From positions 620,001-684,000 of the forward strand of contig NZ_VTFV01000002.1 of NCBI RefSeq assembly GCF_009192745.1: 64,000 bases of DNA, read 5' to 3'. A model generated the notes under the pieces. That model was given only the letters and a program-made list of their open reading frames with translations, was not told where the DNA came from and searched no databases. Within the stretch, counting starts at the first letter, position 1; each line of letters opens with the position of its first letter. This document shows positions 16,865 to 25,182 of the stretch, in pieces. Source of the DNA: Arthrobacter citreus. Its GTDB lineage: Bacteria > Actinomycetota > Actinomycetes > Actinomycetales > Micrococcaceae. Made by a program: the position numbers and the translations under genes.

Positions 16865-19012
16865 ATGGATACCGTGCCAAACTCTGCCAAGACCCAGAAC
16901 ACCCTGCCGGGCCGTCCTGCCGGACAGGCGTCCGAACCCGGACACCCCGCACGCAACGGCTGGCTGGCTGCCGGTGCCGGTGTCATGGTCCTTGCCCTGA
17001 GCGTTGCGCTGCTCTTCACCGGCGCGGCCGCAGCATCGCAGCTCTCGGATCCCGGAGCGCTGACCCGCTGGGGGCTGCCCATCGCAAAGGCGGTGCAGAA
17101 CGGTGCCGTCGCGGCAGTTATTGGCGCCCTGGTATTCGCCGTCTTCATTCTTCCCAAGCACGCCGGCCCCAGGCTCGGCAGGGGCGAAGCAGAGACGCGC
17201 CCCGAGCATCCTGCCTTCACGCAGGCCATGTACCTTGCCTCCGGCGCCGCGGCTCTGTGGACCCTGTCCGCGATCGCGGTCATGCTCTTCACCTACTCGG
17301 ATGTCTCCGGCCTCCCGCTGAGCCCGGACCCCTCCTACACCGACGGACTTGCATCCTTCCTCACAGATTTTGCGACCGGGCGCGCGTGGCTGGCAGTCAG
17401 CATCATTGCCGCCGTCGTGACTACCCTGACGTTCGGCGTCCGTTCCCTGACAGGCCTGGCCCTCACGCTTGTGCTGGCGGCCGGTGGCCTGCTGCCCATG
17501 GCCCTGGTTGGCCACGCCGCCGGCGGAGATGACCACAGCGCTGCGGTGAACTCGATCGGCCTGCACCTGATCGGTGTGTGCGTATGGATCGGCGGGATCA
17601 TCGTCCTCGCCGTCATCGCCAAGCAGCTTGGCGACATCACCGGGGTGGTCCTCCGCCGCTTCTCGGCACTGGCAGGCTTCGGCTTCGTGCTGGTCTCCGC
17701 CTCCGGCCTGGTCAACGCCTCGCTCCGGATCACGTCCCTGGCGCAGCTCGATTCGCCCTGGGGCGCCCTGGTCCTGTTCAAGGTTGCTGCCACGCTGGTA
17801 CTGGGCATCCTCGGCTTCCTGCACCGGCGCTGGATCATTCCGCAGCTGCCGGCCCAGGCTGCCGGGTCCACCAAGGGTACGTCCGCGGAGACTCCGCGCT
17901 CGATGAGTGCCCGCCGGGTGCTGTGGCAACTGATCGGCGTCGAACTGCTCATCATGGGCGCCATCTCCGGCGTCGCGGCAGCCCTGGCCCGCACGGCCCC
18001 GCCGCGGCCGGAGGAACTGCCGCCGAACGCCTCGCCGGCCCGTATCCTCACAGGCTACGATCTGCCGCCGGAACTTACCGCAGAACGCTTCCTCACCGAG
18101 TGGCGCTTCGACTGGCTGTGGGTCGCGATCGTCGTGACCATTGGCGCGGCCTACGTGCTGGGTGTCATCAAGGTCCGCCGCCGGGGAGACAAATGGTCCC
18201 TGGTACGGACGCTGTGCTGGTTCGTGGGCCTGATCGCACTCACCTACGTCACCTCCGGCGCGCCCGCCGTATACGGCATGGTGCTCTTCAGCACGCACAT
18301 GCTCGCACACATGGCGCTGACCATGGTGGTGCCGCTGTTCCTGGTCCTCGGGGCTCCCGTTACCCTGGCACTGAAGGCGCTGACCCCGCGCCGGGACGGC
18401 AGCCGCGGCCTGCGCGAATGGATCCTGATCGCGGTGCATTCGCGGTACTCGAAGATCATCACGAACCCGATCTTCGCCGCAGTGAACTTCGCCGGCTCCA
18501 TCGTGATCTTCTACTACTCGGACCTCTTTGGCTTCGCGCTGCGCGAGCACGTGGGCCATGAACTGATGGTGCTGCACTTCCTGCTCACCGGCTACATCTT
18601 CATCCTCACCATGATCGGGATCGACCCGCTTCCCAGCCGGGCACCCTACCCGCTGCGACTCGTCATCCTGCTGGCCACCATGGCGTTCCACGCGTTCTTC
18701 GGCGTGGCCGTGATGGGCCAGACCTCACTGATCCAGGCGTCCTACTTCGGCAACATGGGCCGCGACTGGGGCGTGAGCGCCCTGGAAGACCAGCAGCTTG
18801 GCGGAGCGATCATGTGGGGAATCGGCGAAGTTCCCACGGTTCTGGTGGCGATCGGCGTCGCTCTCCAGTGGTCCCGGACGGATGCACGTGAAACAAAACG
18901 CAAAGACCGTGCGGCCGAACGGAATAACGATGCTGAACTTACGGCTTACAACAATATGTTCGCCCAGCTGGCCGAACGTGATGCAAGGACAGACCAAGGA
19001 GAACGCAGATGA
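16865..19012 (+). CDS. CopD-CtaG fusion: copper resistance D domain plus cytochrome c oxidase assembly domain
   Basis: Polytopic membrane protein of 715 residues. The N-terminal half (about 1-380) has the CopD arrangement, with conserved 'VGHAAGGDDHSAAVNSIGLHLIGVCVWIGGI', where the histidines are likely copper ligands. The C-terminal half is a caa3-type CtaG domain containing 'MVLFSTHMLAHMALTMVVPLFLVLGAPVTLALKAL', a histidine motif conserved in the family, and 'GHELMVLHFLLTGYIF'. Such fusions are inferred to deliver copper to the CuA/CuB sites of cytochrome oxidase. It overlaps the NHL-thioredoxin gene by 4 nt. The start has AAGGGG upstream. Confidence 0.9.
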   Translation: MDTVPNSAKTQNTLPGRPAGQASEPGHPARNGWLAAGAGVMVLALSVALLFTGAAAASQLSDPGALTRWGLPIAKAVQNGAVAAVIGALVFAVFILPKHAGPRLGRGEAETRPEHPAFTQAMYLASGAAALWTLSAIAVMLFTYSDVSGLPLSPDPSYTDGLASFLTDFATGRAWLAVSIIAAVVTTLTFGVRSLTGLALTLVLAAGGLLPMALVGHAAGGDDHSAAVNSIGLHLIGVCVWIGGIIVLAVIAKQLGDITGVVLRRFSALAGFGFVLVSASGLVNASLRITSLAQLDSPWGALVLFKVAATLVLGILGFLHRRWIIPQLPAQAAGSTKGTSAETPRSMSARRVLWQLIGVELLIMGAISGVAAALARTAPPRPEELPPNASPARILTGYDLPPELTAERFLTEWRFDWLWVAIVVTIGAAYVLGVIKVRRRGDKWSLVRTLCWFVGLIALTYVTSGAPAVYGMVLFSTHMLAHMALTMVVPLFLVLGAPVTLALKALTPRRDGSRGLREWILIAVHSRYSKIITNPIFAAVNFAGSIVIFYYSDLFGFALREHVGHELMVLHFLLTGYIFILTMIGIDPLPSRAPYPLRLVILLATMAFHAFFGVAVMGQTSLIQASYFGNMGRDWGVSALEDQQLGGAIMWGIGEVPTVLVAIGVALQWSRTDARETKRKDRAAERNNDAELTAYNNMFAQLAERDARTDQGERR

Positions 19013-20922
19013 CTGAAACGGTGCGCGCCGGATACCGCGTCCGGGCCTCCGAGCTGGAAGGCCGCAACTGGCTCAACACGGGCGGGAAGCAGCTGGGGCT
19101 GGAAGACCTCCGCGGCAAGATCGTCCTGCTGGACTTCTGGACCTTCTGCTGCATCAACTGCCTCCATGTCCTCGATGAGCTGCGGCCGCTGGAAGAGAAG
19201 TACTCCGACGTCCTGGTGACAGTGGGCGTCCACTCGCCCAAGTTCGAGCACGAGGCCGATCCGGTGGCGCTGGCCGCCGCCGTCGAACGCTACGAAATCC
19301 ACCACCCGGTCCTCGATGACCCGGAGCTGGTCACCTGGCAGGCCTACACGGCCCGTGCCTGGCCCACCCTGGTGGTCATCGACCCCGAGGGCTACATCGT
19401 GGCCCACCTCTCCGGTGAAGGCCACGCCGCCGGACTTGAATCACTCGTAGCGGAGCTCGTTGCAGAGCACGAGGCCAAGGGCACCCTGCACCGCGGCGAC
19501 GGCCCCTACGTTCCCGCTGAAGCCACCTCCGGTGACCTGCGGTTCCCGGGCAAGGCGGTCGCGCTGCCTGAGGGAACCTTCCTGGTCGCGGACACCGGCC
19601 ACCACCGGCTGGTGGAACTTGAAGCGGACCTGGCCACCGTGCGCCGCGTCATCGGTGAAGGAACCAAGGGCTGGCGCGACGGCGATGCCGGTACGGCCCG
19701 GTTCAACGAACCGCAGGGCCTGACCGTGCTCCCAGCGGCCGTGGCCGAGACCCTCGACTACGACGTGCTTGTTGCCGACACCGTCAACCACCGCCTGCGC
19801 GGCGTGAACCTGGCAACGGGAGCCGTCACCACCGTGGCCGGTAACGGCGTTCAGCGGCTGCTTGACGCTGAGAACCAGTCCGCACCGGCGTCCACTGACC
19901 TTGGAACCGACCCGCTGGGAACGTCCCTGTCCTCCCCGTGGGACGTGCTGTGGTCCACGGCGCTGGGCCAGGCCGTGGTGGCCATGGCCGGCACCCACCA
20001 GATCTTTGCCTTCGACCCCGCCACCGGCGCGCTGTCCATCCTGGCCGGCACCGGCCTGGAGGGACTGCTCGACGGCGACGGTGACGCCGTGTGGTTCGCC
20101 CAGTCATCCGGGCTGGCCCAGGACGCTGAAGGCAGCATCTGGGTCGCCGACTCCGAGACGTCCGCGCTCCGCCGGCTCCGCTTCGACACCTCCGCCGCAG
20201 GCAAGCCCGCCGTCACGGTGGACACCGCCGTCGGCGCAGGCCTGTTCGACTTCGGCTACCGCGACGGCGACGCTTCCGAGGCGCGCCTCCAGCACCCGCT
20301 GGGAGTCGCTGTCCTTCCGGACGGCTCCGTGGCGATCGCCGATACCTACAATGGAGCAGTGCGCCGCTACGACCCGGCGACGCAGACCGTCTCCACCCTC
20401 TCCCGCGGCCTCGCAGAGCCTTCGGGGGTCCTGGTGGACTCGACCGCCGGCGAGCCGCTCCTGGTGGTCGTGGAGGCCAACAAGCACCAGCTGGTCCGGT
20501 TGCCGATCCCCAAGGAAGCGCAGTCCGTGGACGAAGGGGCCCGGCAGACCCAGCGGCCCAAGACGGCTATTGAGCCGGGAGCCCTGGGACTGACCGTGCG
20601 GTTCGCTGCTCCCAAGGGACAGAAGCTCGACGACCGCTGGGGAGATCCCACCCAGCTGAAGATCTCCTCCTCCCCGGAGGAACTGCTCGTCTCCGGCGGG
20701 GGAACCGCCGTCGGGCTGGTCCGTGAACTGGTCCTGTCCGATACCGTTCCCGAGGGTGTCCTGCACATCACCGCCCGCGCTGCGGCCTGCGACGGCGAGC
20801 CCGGGGGAGAGATTCCGGACCATGCAGCCTGCCACCTCTACCAGCAGGACTGGGGGATTCCGGTCCTGATGCAGGCCGGCGGCGAAACGGAGCTGACCCT
20901 GGACCTCCGCGGCCTCGACTAG
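19009..20922 (+). CDS. Thioredoxin-like protein with NHL beta-propeller
   Basis: Protein of 637 residues. An N-terminal thioredoxin/TlpA-type domain carries FWTFCCINCLHV, whose CxxC is C48-I-N-C51 with an extra C47. Then come five to six NHL repeats, recognisable from recurring 'VADTVNHRLR', 'VADTGHHRLVEL' and 'IADTYNGAVRRY' strands, and a C-terminal beta-rich domain ending with 'DHAACHLYQQDWGIPVL'. No signal peptide is visible. The domain order matches mammalian NHLRC2-like proteins. It overlaps the CopD-CtaG gene (ATGA), which suggests a shared role in copper or haem-copper oxidase redox chemistry; that is inference. Confidence 0.9.
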   Translation: MTETVRAGYRVRASELEGRNWLNTGGKQLGLEDLRGKIVLLDFWTFCCINCLHVLDELRPLEEKYSDVLVTVGVHSPKFEHEADPVALAAAVERYEIHHPVLDDPELVTWQAYTARAWPTLVVIDPEGYIVAHLSGEGHAAGLESLVAELVAEHEAKGTLHRGDGPYVPAEATSGDLRFPGKAVALPEGTFLVADTGHHRLVELEADLATVRRVIGEGTKGWRDGDAGTARFNEPQGLTVLPAAVAETLDYDVLVADTVNHRLRGVNLATGAVTTVAGNGVQRLLDAENQSAPASTDLGTDPLGTSLSSPWDVLWSTALGQAVVAMAGTHQIFAFDPATGALSILAGTGLEGLLDGDGDAVWFAQSSGLAQDAEGSIWVADSETSALRRLRFDTSAAGKPAVTVDTAVGAGLFDFGYRDGDASEARLQHPLGVAVLPDGSVAIADTYNGAVRRYDPATQTVSTLSRGLAEPSGVLVDSTAGEPLLVVVEANKHQLVRLPIPKEAQSVDEGARQTQRPKTAIEPGALGLTVRFAAPKGQKLDDRWGDPTQLKISSSPEELLVSGGGTAVGLVRELVLSDTVPEGVLHITARAAACDGEPGGEIPDHAACHLYQQDWGIPVLMQAGGETELTLDLRGLD

Positions 20923-20929
20923 GCACCAT

Positions 20930-20985
20930 CGAGATTACAGAAACTGCCCGTATCCGGCCGGATACGGGCAGTTTCTGTAATCTCG
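20930..20985. repeat. 56-bp perfect palindrome (family member 2)
   Basis: Arms 20930-20955 and 20960-20985 pair over 26 bp without mismatch. The 4-nt centre GGCC is itself palindromic, so all 56 bp are symmetric. It lies between convergent genes (the NHL-thioredoxin stop is 7 nt away). The left arm and its left flank (CACCATCGAGAT..ACAGAAACTGCCCGTAT) recur at 39417-39484. Confidence 0.92.
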
Positions 20986-21000
20986 TTCGTTTGAAGGCAG

Positions 21001-21984
21001 TTAGTCGATGACCGCGGTCAGCGATACTCCGGTGTCCGTCACGGAGAGCCGGGCGCCAAAGGTGAAGTCCTTCTCCTCGACCAGCGGGCTCTGCGCGCCG
21101 GAGAAGAGATCGGTCTGGGTGGCGCTGACGCGGGCCTTGCCTTCCAGCGGTGCCAGCACCCAGTGGCCGTCCGCGGGGGAGATTTCGACCGTGGGGTACT
21201 CGAGGATTTCCCAGGTGATCGGGGGTTCCACGCGGTTATTCGTGAGGTGGTAGAACGGGCAGCCCGGGGGCGCAAGGCGGTTCTGTTCGCCGGCACAGTT
21301 GTCCAGGAACTCTCGTACACGTGCATCCACGGTCTCCACCAGGTCCTTCGTGGCCTGGCTGCGCAGCGTCAGGTCCACCGACTCCCCGGGCGCAGCAAGG
21401 ACACCGGACTGCTCAGGCGCCTCAAAGTAGCCGCTGGTGTAGGAGGCGGCCACACGCGAGGGGTAGAACGCGGCGAAGGTGTTAGTGCCCTCAGGCAGCA
21501 GGACACGGGTGCCGTTCAGCTGGGCTTCATTCTGGTTGGGTGCGTTGACGCGCACCGTTGGCAGGCTCTGCGGGCGGAAAGTCCACTCGTCAAAGAACAT
21601 CCAGCGGGAACCGGTCTGCTCCAGTTCGAACGTGGACTGCTGCTCGGCGCCGTCCAGCCGGTAGCTGACTACAACGTTGGTGCGTCCGTCCACGGACGTG
21701 GCGACCTCTTCCATGCCCAGCACCTCAAGGCCTTCGGTGGAAGCCCGCAGCGCGTCGGAATCCAGAAGCGCCGCGTTGGCCTGGGGGACCTCCGCGTTGA
21801 GGATGCCCAGGGCAAGGGCCCCGTTGCCGTCCTGGAGGGCCTGGAAGTAGTTCTCCACCTGCTTGGCCGGACCGTAGACCTTGGCATTCACAAGCCAGAT
21901 AACGACGACGGCGGCCGCGACGGAGAGCATGAGGGCAGTGAGCCAGATGGTGACTGCCTTGATTACCGGTGATGATGCCTGCAC
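21001..21984 (-). CDS. Hypothetical membrane-anchored extracytoplasmic protein
   Basis: Not recognised as a named family. It has 327 residues: one N-terminal membrane segment (about residues 9-33, AVTIWLTALMLSVAAAVVVIWL) and no lipobox, so it is likely a type II membrane protein with the bulk outside. After it comes a helical segment 'VENYFQALQDGNGALALGILN', typical of NTF2/DUF4878-like domains, then beta-rich repeats and one cysteine pair (DNCAG and APPGCP). It lies behind the sugar ABC operon, 78 nt after the ATPase and past a hairpin, so it may be separately expressed. It is convergent with the NHL gene across the 56-bp palindrome. Confidence 0.7.
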   Translation of the reverse strand: MQASSPVIKAVTIWLTALMLSVAAAVVVIWLVNAKVYGPAKQVENYFQALQDGNGALALGILNAEVPQANAALLDSDALRASTEGLEVLGMEEVATSVDGRTNVVVSYRLDGAEQQSTFELEQTGSRWMFFDEWTFRPQSLPTVRVNAPNQNEAQLNGTRVLLPEGTNTFAAFYPSRVAASYTSGYFEAPEQSGVLAAPGESVDLTLRSQATKDLVETVDARVREFLDNCAGEQNRLAPPGCPFYHLTNNRVEPPITWEILEYPTVEISPADGHWVLAPLEGKARVSATQTDLFSGAQSPLVEEKDFTFGARLSVTDTGVSLTAVID

Positions 21985-22020
21985 GCTCTTACGTTACCTG
22001 CCGTTGCCGTGCACAACCGA

Positions 22021-22049
22021 CCGAAGGCCCCGGCATGGGGGCCCTTCGG
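22021..22049 (-). terminator. Hairpin after sugar ABC ATPase gene
   Basis: CCGAAGGCCCC, loop GGCAT, then GGGGGCCCTTCGG, with one bulged base. There is no U-tract on the minus strand, so termination is probable but not certain. Confidence 0.55.
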
Positions 22050-22062
22050 CCAGCTGACCAGC

Positions 22063-23346
22063 TTAGGAATCGGCGGCGGTGGCTGCCGTCTCCTTGACTT
22101 CCTCGCGTGCCATGGCGATCTCTTCGGCCCGCCGTTCGTTGGCTTCTTCCGTGAGTTCCGCCCCCGCTTCGGGGTCCCGTGTGAGGTTCTCACCGGATTC
22201 GGGATCGAAGAGGTGGATCTTGCGGGTGTCCAGCCACAACTCGGCCTCGCGTCCGCCGCGCACCCGGCTGGCGGCGTCGAGCGTCACCACGATCTGGGGG
22301 CGCAGCTCGTCCGCATCCATATCCTTGGCCAGGTTGTCCAGGAGCTCCCGGACCTCCGGCGTGGGATCGAAGTGGATGTAGCCGTACTGTTCGTTCCCCA
22401 GCCATTCGGTGTGGGAGATGTGCGCCTTGAAGGTGGAGCCGTGGGCTTTCTTGTCCCCTTCGACCAGGGACGCGTCCTCGAAGAACTCGGGCCGGATACC
22501 CACCATCACGACTTTCTTCCCTGCGGCCTTGGCAGCCTTTGCCTCGGGGACCGTGATGTCTCCCACAGCGGTCTCCAGGACGTTGCCGTCCTTGATAGTG
22601 GCAGGAAGGAAGTTCATTGACGGAGAGCCGATGAACCCGGCAACAAAGAGATTGATGGGCTGCTCGTAGAGCTCCCGCGGCGAGGCAACCTGCTGCAGGA
22701 TTCCCTTCTTCAGCACGGCTACCCGGTCGCCCAGGGTCATGGCTTCGGTCTGGTCATGGGTTACGTAGACGCTGGTGACGCCGAGGCGGCGCTGCATCTG
22801 CGAGATCTCCGAGCGCATCTGTCCGCGCAGCTTTGCGTCCAGGTTGGAGAGCGGCTCATCGAAGAGGAAGGCGTCAGCCTGGCGGACGATTGCCCGTCCC
22901 ATGGCCACCCGCTGCCGCTGCCCGCCGGAAAGGTTGGCAGGCTTGCGGTCCAGGTGCTCGGTCAGCTCCAGCGTGGCAGCGGCCTCATTCACCAGCCGCT
23001 TCACCTCGCCGTCGCTGTACTTGCCTTTGTTCAGCCGAAGCGGGAAGGCAATGTTCTCGAACACGGTGAGGTGCGGATACAGGGCATAGTTCTGGAATAC
23101 CATGGCCAGGTTCCGGTCCCGGGGAGCCTTGTCATTGACTCGCTCCCCGTTGATCAGCAGGTCACCGGAGGTGATGTCCTCCAAGCCCACGATCATTCGA
23201 AGCAGGGTCGACTTGCCGCAGCCGGAGGGCCCCACCAGGATGATGAACTCACCGTCGGCAATGTCCAGGCTGACGTCGTTGACGGCCGGGAAACCGTCCC
23301 CGTACTTCTTCACGAGATTCTTGAGCGTAATAGATGCCATGCTCAT
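22063..23346 (-). CDS. Carbohydrate ABC transporter ATP-binding protein (UgpC/MsmK type)
   Basis: MalK-type ATPase of 427 residues. Walker A is GPSGCGKST, the Q-loop is 'MVFQNYALYPHLTVFENI', the signature is LSGGQRQRVAMGRA, and Walker B is 'AFLFDEPLSNLDAKLR'. The C-terminal OB/TOBE regulatory domain contains 'GIRPEFFEDASLVEG'. It is longer than the usual 360-380 because of an insertion-rich TOBE region and a charged tail. The start at 23346 has AAAGGAG 5 nt upstream, which favours MSMASITL over MASITL. It is the last gene of the SBP-permease-permease-ATPase operon. The substrate is a sugar or glycoside by family. Confidence 0.92.
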   Translation of the reverse strand: MSMASITLKNLVKKYGDGFPAVNDVSLDIADGEFIILVGPSGCGKSTLLRMIVGLEDITSGDLLINGERVNDKAPRDRNLAMVFQNYALYPHLTVFENIAFPLRLNKGKYSDGEVKRLVNEAAATLELTEHLDRKPANLSGGQRQRVAMGRAIVRQADAFLFDEPLSNLDAKLRGQMRSEISQMQRRLGVTSVYVTHDQTEAMTLGDRVAVLKKGILQQVASPRELYEQPINLFVAGFIGSPSMNFLPATIKDGNVLETAVGDITVPEAKAAKAAGKKVVMVGIRPEFFEDASLVEGDKKAHGSTFKAHISHTEWLGNEQYGYIHFDPTPEVRELLDNLAKDMDADELRPQIVVTLDAASRVRGGREAELWLDTRKIHLFDPESGENLTRDPEAGAELTEEANERRAEEIAMAREEVKETAATAADS

Positions 23347-23376
23347 GGCTCCTTTTCTAGTACCGTGCGTCTCGGG

Positions 23377-24219
23377 CTAGCCCTTGACGGCGCCCTGGGT
23401 TAGTCCGGATACGATCTGTCGCTGGAACAGCAGTACGAGTACAACGACCGGGATGGTCACAATGATCGCTGCTGCGGAAATTGCTCCGGTTGGCGCCTCG
23501 AACTGTGATGCACCGGTGAAGAATGCCAGCGCAGCCGGAACCGGCCGCGCCGCGGAGGTCGAAGTGAGGGAGATCCCGTACACGAAGTCGTTCCAGGCGA
23601 TGAAGAACGCAATGATCGCCGTCGTAAAGACGCCGGGTGCGGCAAGCGGAACGATGGCCTTGCGGAACGCCTGCCACGTGGTGGCGCCGTCCACCTGTGC
23701 TGCCTGTTCCAGCTCCCACGGAATCTGGCGGAAGAAGGCGGCCAGGGTCCAGATGGAGATGGGCAGGGTGAGGGAGAGGTAGGGGATGATCAGGCCCAGC
23801 CAGGTGTCGTAGAGACCGATGTTCCGCCAGAGGTTGAAGAGCGGGGTCACGATGGAGATGACCGGGAAGATCGAGACCCCAAGGGCGGTGGTCAGCACGA
23901 GCTTCTTGCCCGGGAAGTCCAGCCGGGCGATTGCGTAGGCGCACAACGTCGCCAGCACGACGGCGATGAACGTGGCGATCAGCGAGATGCCGATGGAGTT
24001 CCGCAGCGCGGACAGGAAGAGTTCCTGGGCGTCTCCGACCAGGATCTGTTCGTAGTTCACAGTGGACCAGTTGGTCGGCAGGAAAGTGCCGGACGTCAGG
24101 TCGCTGGGAAGCTTGAAGGACGTCGCGAAAATCGATGCGACAGGGAACAGCGCATAGACGATCACCAGGATGGAGATGATGGTCCAGGTTATGCGCCTGC
24201 GTATCGGTGACGATTCCAT
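23377..24219 (-). CDS. Carbohydrate ABC transporter permease (MalG type)
   Basis: Permease of 280 residues with six membrane segments. The EAA loop that contacts the ATPase is 'EQAAQVDGATTWQAFRKAIVPLAAPG', and the family end is 'QRQIVSGLTQGAVKG'. It forms the channel with the MalF-type partner, whose stop codon lies directly against its start (23377-24219 follows 24220-25182 without spacing). The ATPase gene begins 30 nt further on. The inner membrane location is clear; the substrate is not. Confidence 0.93.
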   Translation of the reverse strand: MESSPIRRRITWTIISILVIVYALFPVASIFATSFKLPSDLTSGTFLPTNWSTVNYEQILVGDAQELFLSALRNSIGISLIATFIAVVLATLCAYAIARLDFPGKKLVLTTALGVSIFPVISIVTPLFNLWRNIGLYDTWLGLIIPYLSLTLPISIWTLAAFFRQIPWELEQAAQVDGATTWQAFRKAIVPLAAPGVFTTAIIAFFIAWNDFVYGISLTSTSAARPVPAALAFFTGASQFEAPTGAISAAAIIVTIPVVVLVLLFQRQIVSGLTQGAVKG

Positions 24220-25182
24220 TTAGTTGCCCCCTCGTGCGCCGGTCAGGTCCACCTTGAAGAGTTTGATCGCGATGAAGCAGATCAGGATGACGCAGAGGAA
24301 CAGCAGGACGGAAACCGCCGAACCCATGCCGATCTCCAGCCTGGTAATGGATGTGCGGTAGGCCAGCAGGGACAGCGTTTCAGTGCCGTACGCACCCTTG
24401 GTCATGATGTAGACGTTGTCGAAGATGCGGAACGCGTCGAGTGCGCGGAACAGGACGGCCACCATGATGGCAGCCTTCATGTTCGGCACGATCACCCGGG
24501 AGAACCGCTGCCACCAGGTGGCGCCGTCGACTTCGGCCGCTTCCGTGAGCTCACCGGGGACCTGTGCGAGGCCGGCCAGCAGGAGGAGGGAGATGAACGG
24601 CGTCGTCTTCCAGATCTCCGAGGCCATGATGACGGTGATGGCGGTGCCGAAGTCAGCGAACCAGTTCAGGTCGGTGCTGATGCCCGGAACCCAGCTGAAC
24701 CAGTGGTTCACGTACCCGGAGTTGATGTCGAAGGCATAGAACCAGGCAAACGCGGACACCACGGTGATGATGCCGTAGGGCACCAGGATCGCCGTGCGCA
24801 GCCAGCCGCGGACGGCCTTCAGTGCGCTGTTCATGACCATGGCCAGGGCGAAGCCGAGGACCAGCTCGATGACCACGGTGACCACCGTGATCAGCAGCGT
24901 CACGCCCAGGTCCCGCCAGAAGACTTCATCCGTGAGGATGGTGGCGTAGTTGCTGAGGAAGACGAACTCCCGGTCATCCGGCGCAGTCAGGCGGTACTTG
25001 AAGAGCGAGTCCCACAGGGCCAGGAGGATTGGATAGGCGGTCACGGCCAGCATGATGATGAACGCCGGCCCGGCCAGCCAAAAACCCAGACGCCGTTCAG
25101 CCTTGGCCCGGTCGCTTAACCCGGGTTTGCGTCCTTTGGGACTGCCGCCGGCGGCGGCACGTGTCTCGACTGACGTACTCAT
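24220..25182 (-). CDS. Carbohydrate ABC transporter permease (MalF type)
   Basis: Permease of 320 residues. A basic cytoplasmic N-terminus (SPKGRKPGLSDRAKAERR) precedes six membrane segments. The EAA loop is 'ELTEAAEVDGATWWQRFSRVIVP'. It pairs with the MalG-type protein. It overlaps the substrate-binding protein gene by 4 nt, so the importer is translated as a coupled unit. The family imports mono- or oligosaccharides, polyols or glycerol-phosphate derivatives. Confidence 0.93.
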   Translation of the reverse strand: MSTSVETRAAAGGSPKGRKPGLSDRAKAERRLGFWLAGPAFIIMLAVTAYPILLALWDSLFKYRLTAPDDREFVFLSNYATILTDEVFWRDLGVTLLITVVTVVIELVLGFALAMVMNSALKAVRGWLRTAILVPYGIITVVSAFAWFYAFDINSGYVNHWFSWVPGISTDLNWFADFGTAITVIMASEIWKTTPFISLLLLAGLAQVPGELTEAAEVDGATWWQRFSRVIVPNMKAAIMVAVLFRALDAFRIFDNVYIMTKGAYGTETLSLLAYRTSITRLEIGMGSAVSVLLFLCVILICFIAIKLFKVDLTGARGGN

